Assembly (NCBI GenBank): GCA_039806955.1
Contig: JBDHQI010000025.1
Coordinates: 1-64,000 of the forward strand
Reading direction: 5' to 3'
DNA: 64,000 bases
DNA from: JADLHS01 sp039806955
GTDB lineage: Bacteria > Verrucomicrobiota > Verrucomicrobiia > Limisphaerales > JADLHS01
Position numbers and translations under genes: made by a program. Each line of letters starts with the position of its first letter. Positions within the stretch are counted from its first letter, which is position 1. Shown in pieces: positions 35,239 through 43,121 of this stretch. Under the pieces are notes generated by a model. That model did not search any database, was not told the DNA's origin, and was given only the letters and a program-made list of their open reading frames with translations.

Positions 35239-36096
35239 ATGAACAACTATCACCAATTCGTCGCGGAAACGGTTCGTTTAATGGAAACAGCCAAAAGGAT
35301 TCCGCTGGGCGGGTTTCCGCCGGCGGCGCGCCCAACACTCGCCCCGGACGCGCCGCGCGTCCTGTTTTTTGCGCCTCATCCTGATGATGAAACCATCTCC
35401 GGTGGGCTGGCCTTACGGCTGTTGCGCGAAGGCAAATTCCGAGTGGTGGATGTGGCCGTAACTCAAGGCAGCAAAAAAGAGCGTCAAGCGGGGCGACTGG
35501 CTGAATTGCGCGAGGCGTGCGCCTATCTGGGTTTCGAGGTGCAGACGACCGGCCCGAATGGCCTGGAACGGGTTGCGACGAAAACCCGCCAAACCGATAC
35601 GGCGCATTGGCAAGGCATGGTCAAGGTGATCGCCGACATTCTCACCAGGCATCAGCCCAAGGTGATTATCTTTCCGCATGAGCGTGATTGGAACGGAACG
35701 CACATTGGCGTGCATTATCTGGTGATGGATGCGTTGCGCACCTTGCCGTCCAGCTTTTCCTGCTACACGGCAGAAACCGAGTTCTGGGGCGCGATGGACG
35801 ATCCCAACCTCGCGGTGGAATTCAGTGACGCTGATCTGGCGGATCTGATCACCGGCACCAGTTTTCACGTCGGCGAAGTCCAGCGTAATCCCTATCACCA
35901 TTTGTTGCCGGCGTGGATGATGGACAACGTCCGGCGCGGTGCGGAACTGGTGGGCGGGCAGGGTGGCGCGGCCCCGAATTTCCGCTTTGCGGCGCTCCAT
36001 CGAATCCGGAAGTGGAGTAATGGCGGAATTGCGCCGGTATGGTCGGGGGGGAAATTTCTGGCACAAACGGAAAATCCCGCCGCGTTGTTTCCATGA
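35239..36096 (+). CDS. PIG-L family deacetylase
   Basis: 285 residues. The zinc site of LmbE/PIG-L enzymes is seen as FAPHPDDETISGG (His-Pro-Asp-Asp), with the second histidine in HERDWNGTHIGVHYLVMDA. These enzymes remove acetyl groups from N-acetylated sugars. Starting 2 bases after the ROK gene and overlapping the deaminase gene by 4 bases, it belongs to a three-gene operon. Together they suggest amino-sugar processing (kinase, deacetylase), although the deaminase does not obviously fit. Confidence 0.85.
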   Translation: MNNYHQFVAETVRLMETAKRIPLGGFPPAARPTLAPDAPRVLFFAPHPDDETISGGLALRLLREGKFRVVDVAVTQGSKKERQAGRLAELREACAYLGFEVQTTGPNGLERVATKTRQTDTAHWQGMVKVIADILTRHQPKVIIFPHERDWNGTHIGVHYLVMDALRTLPSSFSCYTAETEFWGAMDDPNLAVEFSDADLADLITGTSFHVGEVQRNPYHHLLPAWMMDNVRRGAELVGGQGGAAPNFRFAALHRIRKWSNGGIAPVWSGGKFLAQTENPAALFP

Positions 36097-36560
36097 ATTC
36101 CAAGTTCATGCGCGAAGCCATCCGGCTCTCGCGGAAAGCGTTGCGGGGCAATCAGGGAGGACCATTTGGCGCGGTGGTGGTGCGACAGGGAAAGATTGTA
36201 GGCCGCGGTTGGAATCAAGTGACGGCAACGAATGACCCGACCGCCCACGCGGAAGTCGCAGCGATCCGCGATGCGTGCCGTCGTTTGCGGACTTTTCAAC
36301 TCAACGACTGCGAGTTGTACACCAGTTGCGAACCTTGTCCGATGTGCCTTTCCGCGATTTATTGGGCGCGGCTGCGCAAGGTTTATTACGCCAACACCCG
36401 TCAGGATGCGCAGCAAATTGATTTTGATGACGCGCTGATTTATCACGAAGTGGCCGCACCGGTCGCGAAGCGTCAGATTCCCATGCGCCAGTTGCTACGC
36501 TCGACCGCGCTCAGCGTGTTTGCCGCGTGGAGTCGAAAACCGGATCGCGTTCAGTACTGA
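36093..36560 (+). CDS. Cytidine/deoxycytidylate-type deaminase, guanine deaminase-like
   Basis: 155 residues from the ATG at 36093, overlapping the PIG-L stop by 4 bases. The zinc motifs are TAHAEVAAIRDACRRL and CEPCPMCLSAIYWARL. The pattern and length fit the guanine deaminase/tRNA-adenosine deaminase branch; the C-terminal ANTRQDAQQIDFDD resembles bacterial GuaD. The substrate (guanine versus tRNA A34) cannot be fixed from sequence. It is the third gene of the ROK-PIG-L operon. Confidence 0.85.
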   Translation: MNSKFMREAIRLSRKALRGNQGGPFGAVVVRQGKIVGRGWNQVTATNDPTAHAEVAAIRDACRRLRTFQLNDCELYTSCEPCPMCLSAIYWARLRKVYYANTRQDAQQIDFDDALIYHEVAAPVAKRQIPMRQLLRSTALSVFAAWSRKPDRVQY

Positions 36561-36595
36561 ACTTCAATCCGCGCGATAGCGCAATGTGCCACAGG

Positions 36596-37054
36596 CTACG
36601 CCCGGCCGCCGAAGCTGACGTAATCGTCCAGGTCCAGCAGTTCGGCATAAGTGTGAACATCTTTTCGGGTCGCCGTCAGTTTACCGATGGTTTCGGCGAA
36701 CCATTCCAAAATTTCGGGATCGCCCTCCGGACTGCGCGTGTCCTGATATGCACTCCACTGCGCAATTTCCCATGCCGCGCGTTGGTGCTGGGAATGAGCC
36801 TTGATCCATTCCAACAGCTCGCCATCGCCCTTGCCGGTGGCGACCTCCCGCTGCAACGCTTCTGGATCCAGTCCGAGGAAATTCAGAAGCTCCTGATCCA
36901 GCGGGCAGTTGTATGAATACTCACCATTCTTGCCGGCCAGAGTGGCGCGGCATTTATCGAGCATTCGTGGCAACAGGGCGTAACCACCCAATCGCACCCG
37001 CGGACTACGCGGTGGATGTTGAGTCAAATCAGGCGATGTAAAGTTCAGGCTCAT
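36596..37054 (-). CDS. DUF5069 domain protein
   Basis: 152 residues from the ATG at 37054 (MSLNFTSPDLTQHPPRSPR). DUF5069 features seen are an N-terminal PRVRLGGYALLPRMLDKCRAT, a middle NCPLDQELLNFLGLDPEAL and a C-terminal EWFAETIGKLTATRKDVHTYAELLDLDDYV. No enzymatic motif is known. It is convergent with the deaminase gene (35-base gap) and lies 31 bases downstream of the sigma factor's stop on the same strand, so it could be co-transcribed with sigma factor and thioredoxin. Confidence 0.8.
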   Translation of the reverse strand: MSLNFTSPDLTQHPPRSPRVRLGGYALLPRMLDKCRATLAGKNGEYSYNCPLDQELLNFLGLDPEALQREVATGKGDGELLEWIKAHSQHQRAAWEIAQWSAYQDTRSPEGDPEILEWFAETIGKLTATRKDVHTYAELLDLDDYVSFGGRA

Positions 37055-37085
37055 ATTCGGCAGGTTTTTGAAACTCGAGTTTAAC

Positions 37086-38129
37086 TCAGGCCACGAAAGC
37101 CAGCGCATCGTTGGCTTCCATTTTGTCGCGCGCTTCCATCCGGGCGCGCAATTTTTTCAGCGCCTGCTCCTGGATTTGCCGGATGCGCTCACGAGTCAAT
37201 CCAAAGTGATCGCCAATTTCTTCCAGCGTGCGTTCGCGTCCGTCTTTCAAGCCGAATCGCAAGGAAAGAATCTTGTGCTCGCGTTCCGGCAGATTGGACA
37301 TGACTTCGCGGACCAGATTGGTGTCGGTTTCCGTCACCAACCGGTCATACGGCAGCGCCGCATTGGGGTCGGCGACGACCTCCGAAATCGGATTGGAATC
37401 ATCATCGCCAATCGGGGCGTCTAACGACAGCGGCGCCTTGGCCGCCTGCCGATAACGGCGCACCCGGCGTTCGTCCAATTGAAGTTCATGCGCCAGTTCT
37501 TCGTCGGTCGGCTCGCGATTAAGCGTTTCGCGCAATTTCATTTCCGCCCGCCGCAAATTCGCAACGCGATCCACCACATGCACCGGCAGCCGAATGGTTT
37601 TGGCCTGATTGGCCAGTGCCCGGCGAATTTGTTGTTTGATCCATAAACCCGCATAGGTCGAGAGTTTGGCCCCTTTGCGCGGGTCAAACTTTTCCACTCC
37701 GCGCATCAAACCGATGTTGCCTTCGTTGATCAAATCCAGCAGCGGCACGCCCATGCCTTCGTAATCCCGGGCGATTTTTACCACGAGCCGCAGGTTGGCT
37801 TTGATCATGTGCTCGCGCGCCGCTTTGTCGCCGCGTTTGATGCGTTTGGCCAGCGTGACTTCTTCCTCCGGCGTCAGCAGTTTGACCCGCCCGATTTCGT
37901 TGAGATACAACTGCAAGAGATCGCCGCGCGCGCCGTTGGAACTCGACGACTCAGCGGGAATGGTCTCCCGCAGGATGGGCGCTTTGGCCGCGCGTCGTCC
38001 CGGCACGGCAACAGGGGTAAACCTGGTGATTGCCCGGCTGATCTTGCGGGGGCTTGCGGGCGTCCGACGGGTTTTGGTCGCGGACTTGGGACCAGTTAAA
38101 GTTTTCATTTTGGAATCTTTCTTTTTCAC
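37086..38129 (-). CDS. Sigma-70 family RNA polymerase sigma factor (RpoD/group 2-like)
   Basis: 347 residues with a GTG start at 38129; the ATG at 38108 is an alternative. Region 1.2 is DLLQLYLNEIGRVKLLTPEEE, region 2 has LVVKIARDYEGMGVPLLDLINEGNIG and STYAGLWIKQQIRRAL, region 3 has RLPVHVVDRVANLRR, and region 4.2 is RTLEEIGDHFGLTRERIRQI. Region 1.1 of the housekeeping sigma is missing; the N-terminal ~60 residues are basic and low-complexity. It could be a group 2 or a compact housekeeping sigma. Its start overlaps the thioredoxin stop by 4 bases, so the two are translationally coupled. Confidence 0.92.
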   Translation of the reverse strand: MKKKDSKMKTLTGPKSATKTRRTPASPRKISRAITRFTPVAVPGRRAAKAPILRETIPAESSSSNGARGDLLQLYLNEIGRVKLLTPEEEVTLAKRIKRGDKAAREHMIKANLRLVVKIARDYEGMGVPLLDLINEGNIGLMRGVEKFDPRKGAKLSTYAGLWIKQQIRRALANQAKTIRLPVHVVDRVANLRRAEMKLRETLNREPTDEELAHELQLDERRVRRYRQAAKAPLSLDAPIGDDDSNPISEVVADPNAALPYDRLVTETDTNLVREVMSNLPEREHKILSLRFGLKDGRERTLEEIGDHFGLTRERIRQIQEQALKKLRARMEARDKMEANDALAFVA

Positions 38130-38464
38130 GGTGCGGAAATTAATGCGTCAATTTTATCAACGATGTTCTTTTTGCTGGTTACGCCGATGCTCAAATCGCG
38201 CAGCTTGCCGCCGCGGAAATACAGCAACGTCGGAATGGATCGAATATCGTACTGTGAAGCGAGTCCGGGATTTTGGTCCACGTTCACCTTCACGACCTTG
38301 GCCTGGCCGGTTTTTTCCTGGGCCACCTCTTCCAGCACGGGGCCTAACATTTTGCAGGGACCGCACCACTCTGCCCAGAAATCCACCACTACGGGTTGCG
38401 TGGCCGCCAGTACTTCCGATTGGAAATTTTTCTCATTAGTTTCAATTGTCGCTTTCATATTCAT
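38126..38464 (-). CDS. trxA: Thioredoxin
   Basis: About 112 residues (ATG at 38464, or 38458). The active site WCGPC (about residues 33-37) is followed by KMLGPVLEEVA and a cis-proline loop IRSIPTLLYFRGG. It is the standard disulfide reductase fold. It is located between a small hypothetical gene (10-base gap) and a sigma factor (4-base overlap). The operon lies under a palindromic operator also present upstream of an Rrf2 regulator, so redox-dependent control of this thioredoxin and sigma factor is plausible. Confidence 0.95.
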   Translation of the reverse strand: MNMKATIETNEKNFQSEVLAATQPVVVDFWAEWCGPCKMLGPVLEEVAQEKTGQAKVVKVNVDQNPGLASQYDIRSIPTLLYFRGGKLRDLSIGVTSKKNIVDKIDALISAP

Positions 38465-38474
38465 TCTTCAACCT

Positions 38475-38741
38475 TCAATGATTTTTAATCTTCGTTCTCC
38501 CGTCATCCTGGTTTCTGATCGGTACCAAGGCCGGCGTCATTGGCGCAATTGCCCAAGCTATAACGATCCGCTCGCGGATTAGTCGCGGTCCTTCCACGAT
38601 TTTCTCCAGACCAATTAATCTCTGGAGCGGCTTGACCTTCGCCATTTGCGTGAACCAATCGCGCAACTGAGCGAATCGGGATTCCGAATCAACGGATTCG
38701 GCCTTGAGACTCGTTTTCTCGGGATTGGCAAATGTTTGCAT
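38475..38741 (-). CDS. Small protein preceding thioredoxin in an Rrf2-linked operon
   Basis: 88 residues from the ATG at 38741 (MQTFANPEKTSLKAESVDSE). It is charged and alpha-helical by eye, with RFAQLRDWFTQMAKVKPLQR, LIGLEKIVEGPRLIRERI and a hydrophobic AIAPMTPAL patch. There are no cysteines. A GGAG ribosome-binding site lies 12 bases upstream. The operator palindrome starts 20 bases upstream of the start codon, placing this as the first gene of the operon. Function unknown. Confidence 0.6.
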   Translation of the reverse strand: MQTFANPEKTSLKAESVDSESRFAQLRDWFTQMAKVKPLQRLIGLEKIVEGPRLIRERIVIAWAIAPMTPALVPIRNQDDGRTKIKNH

Positions 38742-38761
38742 AAACTTAAATTTCTCCGTAT

Positions 38762-38778
38762 GTAACAAAATTAGTTAC
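38762..38778. promoter_or_regulatory. Operator palindrome GTAAC-N7-GTTAC, trxA operon
   Basis: GTAACAAAATTAGTTAC, an inverted repeat of 5-base arms with a 7-base spacer, lies 20 bases upstream of the 88-residue gene that leads the trxA operon. The same arms and spacing occur at 39258-39274, just before the Rrf2 gene. It is a likely binding site for that regulator. Confidence 0.75.
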
Positions 38779-38795
38779 AATACCGTTCAAAAAAA

Positions 38796-39242
38796 TCAGC
38801 GGCGTTTGGTTTTATTGCACAGCCCGGCCGCTTTGATGTGTTCAATCACATCCGCCAGCGATTGTTTGGCCAGATCTTGTTCCATCGCTTTTTGGGCCGA
38901 AGTGAAAATTTGTTCCAAGGTTTCAATGATACAATTCCCCACCGGACAGTCCGCATTTGGTTTCCGGGATGGCGTGGCAAAAGTCTCGGCATTTTCGACG
39001 GCCCGATAAACCTGCGCCAGCGAGATTTGCCGGGGGGCGCGGTTGAGTCGCGATCCGCTGCCCGCGCCCTTGCAGGTGTCCACCAATTTCGCCCGTTGCA
39101 ACGCCAACAACAGCCGTCGGATGATGACCGGATTCGTATTGACGCTTCCGGCCAGAAAGCTCGATGTCACCCGCTCTCCTTCCTTGTACGCCAGAACCGC
39201 CAAAACATGCACGGCCATGGCAAACCGACAACTGGTTCGCAT
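38796..39242 (-). CDS. Rrf2-family transcriptional regulator
   Basis: 148 residues from the ATG at 39242 (MRTSCRFAMAVHVLAVLAYKEGERVTS). The Rrf2 winged helix is seen in TSSFLAGSVNTNPVIIRRLLLALQRAKLVDTCKG and the wing SGSRLNRAPRQISLAQVYRAVE. Cysteines lie at about residue 5, in VDTC, in DCPVGNC and in GLC, candidates for Fe-S or thiol sensing. It resembles YwnA-like rather than IscR-like members. The gene is immediately upstream of the 88-residue gene/trxA operon, with an operator in front of each. Confidence 0.85.
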   Translation of the reverse strand: MRTSCRFAMAVHVLAVLAYKEGERVTSSFLAGSVNTNPVIIRRLLLALQRAKLVDTCKGAGSGSRLNRAPRQISLAQVYRAVENAETFATPSRKPNADCPVGNCIIETLEQIFTSAQKAMEQDLAKQSLADVIEHIKAAGLCNKTKRR

Positions 39243-39257
39243 AACAACGGAATTAAA

Positions 39258-39274
39258 GTAACTATTCAGGTTAC
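39258..39274. promoter_or_regulatory. Operator palindrome GTAAC-N7-GTTAC, rrf2 promoter
   Basis: GTAACTATTCAGGTTAC, identical arms and spacing to the site at 38762-38778, lies 15 bases before the Rrf2 start codon. Autoregulation by the Rrf2 protein is likely. Confidence 0.75.
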
Positions 39275-39326
39275 ACTGGTCAATGCTTTTTGTCGGAAAA
39301 TTGAAGGCCGGGAGCAACGTGTGATT

Positions 39327-39971
39327 TTAGTGATTTGCGGATGGGCTTGGGATTGGGCGCGCGACGGAATTGGAAATAGGCGCCGTGCTGACTGGTTGCG
39401 ATAGAAAATGATCCAGGATGTTCAGGCAGCCCTCCAGCTCATCGCCGAAGTCGTCTCCCAAGACCTTTTTCAACTGGCGCAGTTGCTGGCTTGCGGTCTG
39501 TGCTTCCGCCCGGATTTGCGCTTCCGAAATTTGCCCGGATAACAGTCCTCCGGCCAGGGCTTGAAATTTTGCCTGCGCGGTTGGGTCCGCTCCGGTCAGT
39601 AGCTCTTGTTGCACCCATTGCATGATGTTCAACGAGCCGGCTACGCTTGCGGGCTGTTGCAAAAGGCTACGTGCCTTGGCGGCCGTGTTGGTGGCAGGCA
39701 TCGGGACGATGGGGTTGGTGGCAACGGCTGAGGCCGAAAGGGCGGGGGCGGGAGCAAGCGTTATCCGGGCTATTTTGTTTCGGGGCAATGTGATGCGACC
39801 AAGTATTTCATTGGTCATGATCAAATTATGGGCGTCCATCGAAATGAGTGTGCCGTTGTAAAGATCCCCGGTTTTTGTTTCGATCAAATCGGCTTGAACG
39901 CAGGTGGTCGCACCCAGCAACAGGCTGAAAGCAGCCGTTGCGACGCTTTTGAAGTGAAGGCGAATTTCCAT
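39327..39971 (-). CDS. Secreted protein with Sm-like N-terminal domain
   Basis: 214 residues. A signal peptide, MEIRLHFKSVATAAFSLLLG, is predicted to be cleaved near CVQA. The segment LIETKTGDLYNGTLISMDAHNLIMTNEILGRITLPRNKIARI fits the five-stranded Sm/LSm-like pattern seen in many verrucomicrobial secreted proteins. The C-terminal ~110 residues are helical and Ala/Gln-rich with no motif recognised. Function unknown. It is divergent from the aminopeptidase gene, with about 130 bases between. Confidence 0.6.
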   Translation of the reverse strand: MEIRLHFKSVATAAFSLLLGATTCVQADLIETKTGDLYNGTLISMDAHNLIMTNEILGRITLPRNKIARITLAPAPALSASAVATNPIVPMPATNTAAKARSLLQQPASVAGSLNIMQWVQQELLTGADPTAQAKFQALAGGLLSGQISEAQIRAEAQTASQQLRQLKKVLGDDFGDELEGCLNILDHFLSQPVSTAPISNSVARPIPSPSANH

Positions 39972-40103
39972 GGAAAGAATCTACGCCAGATTAGGCCATG
40001 CACAACCGGGTTATCGGTGGGTCAGAGTGGTTGCCGGAACCGGAATTTTCTTAGTTTTACGCACTAGTTTCTTTAGAGTTTGCCCCGGTAAAAGTAAAAC
40101 GTC

Positions 40104-41396
40104 ATGAAACCGATTCCGTTACCACAGCAATTGTTTGCCCTCAATCGCGCACGTTTGGTCAAGGCCTTGGCACCGCACTCCGTGGCGGTTTTGAATGCCA
40201 ACGATGTGATGCCGACCAATGCCGACGGCACCATGGGGTTCATGCAAAATGCCGACCTGTTTTATCTGACGGGAATTAATCAGGAGGAAACCCGGTTGTT
40301 GCTTGCGCCCGATGCGTTCGATCCCGAGCAACGAGAAATTTTGTTTCTGCGCCAGCCCAACGAGCATTTGACCATTTGGGAAGGGCACAAGCTTTCCCGG
40401 GAGGAGGCGACAAAAATTTCCGGCATCAAAAACGTGAAATGGTTGTCGGACTTTCCCGGTCTATTCCGTCAGTTGGCGTGTGAAGCGGAAACTCTCTATT
40501 TGAACTCCAACGAACATCAGCGCGCCGACAACCAGGTTGTCTCACGCGACGAACGGTTTGTGCGCGAGTGCCAACGCCAGTTTCCGCTGCATCGTTACGA
40601 GCGTCTGGCGCGGCTCATGCACGCCTTGCGATCGGTCAAATCCAGTCATGAAATCGCCGCCATTCAAGCTGCCTGCAGACTGACCGGCAAGGGATTTAAA
40701 CGCGCAGCCCGGTTTGTGCGGCCGGGCGTCAACGAAGCGGAGATCGAGGCCGAGTTCGCGCACGAATTCATCCGGCATAAAGGGCAGTTCGCCTACCTGC
40801 CCATCATCGCCAGCGGCGCGAACAACAACATTTTGCATTATGTGCGGAACGATCAAATCTGTCGGAAGGGTGAACTGTTGTTGCTGGACGTAGCGGCGGG
40901 TTTGGGCAATTACATGAGCGATTTATCGCGCACCCTTCCCGTGAGCGGACGTTTCACGCGCCGCCAACGGCAGGTTTATAACGCCGTATTGCGGGTCTTC
41001 CGCACGATGGTCAAAGCAATGGTGCCCGGCAAAACGACTCGCGATTTGCGAACCGAGTGCGAGGAGTTGATCGCCCGGGAATGTGTCGAGCTTGGTTTGA
41101 TCAAAGCCTCAAAGCTTCGGAGCGCCTCCGCCGCTCGTGAACTGGTTCGGCCTTATTTCATGCATGGCGTTTCGCATCCGATCGGGTTGGATGTGCATGA
41201 CGTGACCTATAATCACCTGAAAATCGCGCCCGGCTGGGTGCTTTCGTGCGAGCCGGGGATTTATCTGAAAAACGAAGGTTTTGGCATCCGGCTGGAGAAC
41301 ACGATTTTGGTCACGGAAACTGGTCAACGCGACTTGATGGCGGATGTGCCGATTGAGGCTGATGCGATTGAGGCTTTGATGCGGCGCCAGCCTTGA
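40104..41396 (+). CDS. pepP: Xaa-Pro aminopeptidase (M24B)
   Basis: 430 residues. The N-terminal creatinase-like domain is followed by the pita-bread catalytic domain. The metal ligands are visible as LLLDVAAGLGNYMSDLSRTL (Asp-Asp), HGVSHPIGLDVHD (His), SCEPGIYL (Glu) and FGIRLENTILVTE (Glu). It cleaves X-Pro bonds from peptide N-termini. The length is the usual one. It is convergent with the following PEP-CTERM remnant; the 240-base region between contains the latter's terminator. Confidence 0.92.
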   Translation: MKPIPLPQQLFALNRARLVKALAPHSVAVLNANDVMPTNADGTMGFMQNADLFYLTGINQEETRLLLAPDAFDPEQREILFLRQPNEHLTIWEGHKLSREEATKISGIKNVKWLSDFPGLFRQLACEAETLYLNSNEHQRADNQVVSRDERFVRECQRQFPLHRYERLARLMHALRSVKSSHEIAAIQAACRLTGKGFKRAARFVRPGVNEAEIEAEFAHEFIRHKGQFAYLPIIASGANNNILHYVRNDQICRKGELLLLDVAAGLGNYMSDLSRTLPVSGRFTRRQRQVYNAVLRVFRTMVKAMVPGKTTRDLRTECEELIARECVELGLIKASKLRSASAARELVRPYFMHGVSHPIGLDVHDVTYNHLKIAPGWVLSCEPGIYLKNEGFGIRLENTILVTETGQRDLMADVPIEADAIEALMRRQP

Positions 41397-41575
41397 GTCG
41401 CAGGATTTACATCAGGTGAAAAGCGCGGTTGATTAGCGCCGCCGCGTTCGCCCAAACGCGACGTTGTGAAGTCCCCGCTTTTTCTATTTGCAGCGGATTG
41501 ATTGGTTTTGCTTGCTGGATAATTCATTTGTGGCTTCCCGTTACGAGCATTATCCTGAAAACTGACTTTCATTAC

Positions 41576-41621
41576 GCAAAAACGCCGCAAGAGTGCTTAC
41601 GTGAGCAGCGCTTGCGGCGTT
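41576..41621 (-). terminator. Rho-independent terminator of the PEP-CTERM gene
   Basis: A perfect 11-bp stem (41581-41591 with 41611-41621, AACGCCGCAAG/CTTGCGGCGTT) with an inner partial stem. On the minus strand it is followed by TTTTTGCG. It lies 18 bases past the PEP-CTERM gene stop codon. Confidence 0.8.
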
Positions 41622-41638
41622 GAATAAAACGGATAACT

Positions 41639-42025
41639 TCAGGCCTTTTTGCGGCGAGCCAACATCACCAATCCACCCAGTCCCAGCAGTGCCAGTGACG
41701 TGGGTTCAGGTACCAACGTCACTTGTGGATCATAAATCAGTCCGTTGAAGAAGACCAAGTGGCTGGCCAAGGCCAATTGGCCGATACCGATTCCGCGGTT
41801 CAAACTATCGCCGAAGTCGGATTTAACGGCTGACCCCGAGAGAGCGCTGCCCCCATTTACAATCATGCTGGCAGTGCCCGCGAGACTCCCATCGCCGCCA
41901 ACCGCATTACCACCGGTTTCAAATAGTGCCGTGACGTGATACCAAGTATTCGGTTGGATGGTGGTTGTGAGGACATCGGTGGAATCGCTGATGGGACGGG
42001 AGCAGCAGCGGGGTGTCGCGGTCAA
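41639..42025 (-). pseudogene. PEP-CTERM surface protein, 5'-truncated LamG-like
   Basis: The C-terminal half of a PEP-CTERM protein. Ends VPEPTSLALLGLGGLVMLARRKKA, the sorting signal (PEP, hydrophobic helix, Arg/Lys cluster) read by exosortase. The preceding VLTTTIQPNTWYHVTALFE and SMIVNG segments match the end of a concanavalin/LamG-like domain. No signal peptide or N-terminal half is present: homology ends near 42050, close to the 18-base repeat at 42110. The terminator is intact. Probably a non-functional fragment. Confidence 0.8.
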
Positions 42026-42109
42026 TGGAAACGAAGCGGGTGGCCATGGGTTTCAGACGCCCACGCTCAGCAACTGTTCAATCCACTTTGTTCAATTTGC
42101 GTTTCCTAA

Positions 42110-42127
42110 GTCCGACAGGCTGCTAGG
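42110..42127. repeat. 18-bp dispersed repeat, copy 2
   Basis: Identical to 59-76 (GTCCGACAGGCTGCTAGG). It lies between the truncated PEP-CTERM gene and the nucleotidyltransferase gene, and the latter's stop codon (TAG at 42123-42125) is within it. It marks the point where both coding regions are interrupted. Confidence 0.6.
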
Positions 42128-42920
42128 ACAGATCCAGCGAACGCGGGGCGATGCCCCGCGGCCATTGCAGGCACAGGAATTTTGACAACCGGTCGCGATC
42201 CGGGACGCCTGCCGTCTGGGCGTGGCTTTTTAAGGCTTCCATCGGCACCGCTTCCAAGATGCGAAACCCGTGCTTCTGCTCCAGTTTTGAATTCGGCTTC
42301 TGGCGGTGAGCGTCAATCAGCCGGTTGCAATTCCACAGGGCCAGCCGGACATCCTGGGCGAGCACGTCGGCAATAAAAGCTTTCGAGGTCTGAAGGCAAA
42401 CCTGCAGATGCATCAGGTCCTGCCGGTCTTCTTGGGAAAAATGGCGCACGGCATGGAGCTTGGCCAACACGAGCGAGACGGGCGACATGACCAAAAGCTT
42501 TCCTTTGCCCGTCCCAAGGTTTTCGGAAACGGAGGCGGTCAAGGGATTGTTGCTGTCCAATCCGGGCACCGCATGCAGGACTTCCAGCGCGGTCTTCTTG
42601 CCGGCGGCTTCCAATTCAATGGCGCCGACCAGCAGGGTCAGTTCGTAACGATTGGGCAACGCCGGCGGTCGTTTCAAGCGCGAAGCAATTCGGAGCAGGT
42701 CGTCCCGGGTTCCCCAGAAGTCGATATCGCGGCTCGTCACCGCTTGGGCTTTGCCTCTGATGACGGGACTGATGCCATACCGCTGCGACCACCAGGCCAC
42801 GGCCTGCCCGCCAATCAACACGCAATCAGCCGGCACCGCCCGCAGCACATCGAGGAAATCGGTCGGCTGGAGTTTGGCGTCCTTGTCGGGGACTGGAAGG
42901 GGACGCGGTTTAATCCTCAT
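42123..42920 (-). CDS. Nucleotidyltransferase-like protein (possible toxin)
   Basis: 265 residues. The nucleotidyltransferase signature reads VLIGGQAVAWWSQRYG, then SRDIDFWG (the GG and the DxD). Such proteins (AbiEii/MNT-like and related) can be toxins or phage-defence components. A 59-residue gene overlaps its start by 11 bases and may be an antitoxin. The C-terminus ends in SLDLS at the 18-base repeat, so the last residues may be an artefact of truncation. Confidence 0.6.
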   Translation of the reverse strand: MRIKPRPLPVPDKDAKLQPTDFLDVLRAVPADCVLIGGQAVAWWSQRYGISPVIRGKAQAVTSRDIDFWGTRDDLLRIASRLKRPPALPNRYELTLLVGAIELEAAGKKTALEVLHAVPGLDSNNPLTASVSENLGTGKGKLLVMSPVSLVLAKLHAVRHFSQEDRQDLMHLQVCLQTSKAFIADVLAQDVRLALWNCNRLIDAHRQKPNSKLEQKHGFRILEAVPMEALKSHAQTAGVPDRDRLSKFLCLQWPRGIAPRSLDLS

Positions 42921-43089
42921 ACCCTGCGGGGATTTGCACCCGGCTCAGGTCCAAAGGCATCTTGAAGGTCTGCGGAGCCACGCTCTTGGCCAGGCAGAAA
43001 GCGGCAACCGCCCGCCCCTGCTGTTGGTTCTGCAGGTCGCGGACGCGCCGCCGAATCTTCCGGCGGTGAATGCGACGCACTTCGCTCAT
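42910..43089 (-). CDS. Small basic protein overlapping the nucleotidyltransferase gene
   Basis: 59 residues from the ATG at 43089 (MSEVRRIHRRKIRRRVRDLQ). It is strongly basic at the N-terminus and ends VQIPAGYED. Its stop overlaps the nucleotidyltransferase start by 11 bases, as in toxin-antitoxin pairs. No family was recognised; the antitoxin role is inference from position and size. Confidence 0.5.
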   Translation of the reverse strand: MSEVRRIHRRKIRRRVRDLQNQQQGRAVAAFCLAKSVAPQTFKMPLDLSRVQIPAGYED

Positions 43090-43121
43090 GACAGCTAGGA
43101 TACCTAATGATACCGGTATTC

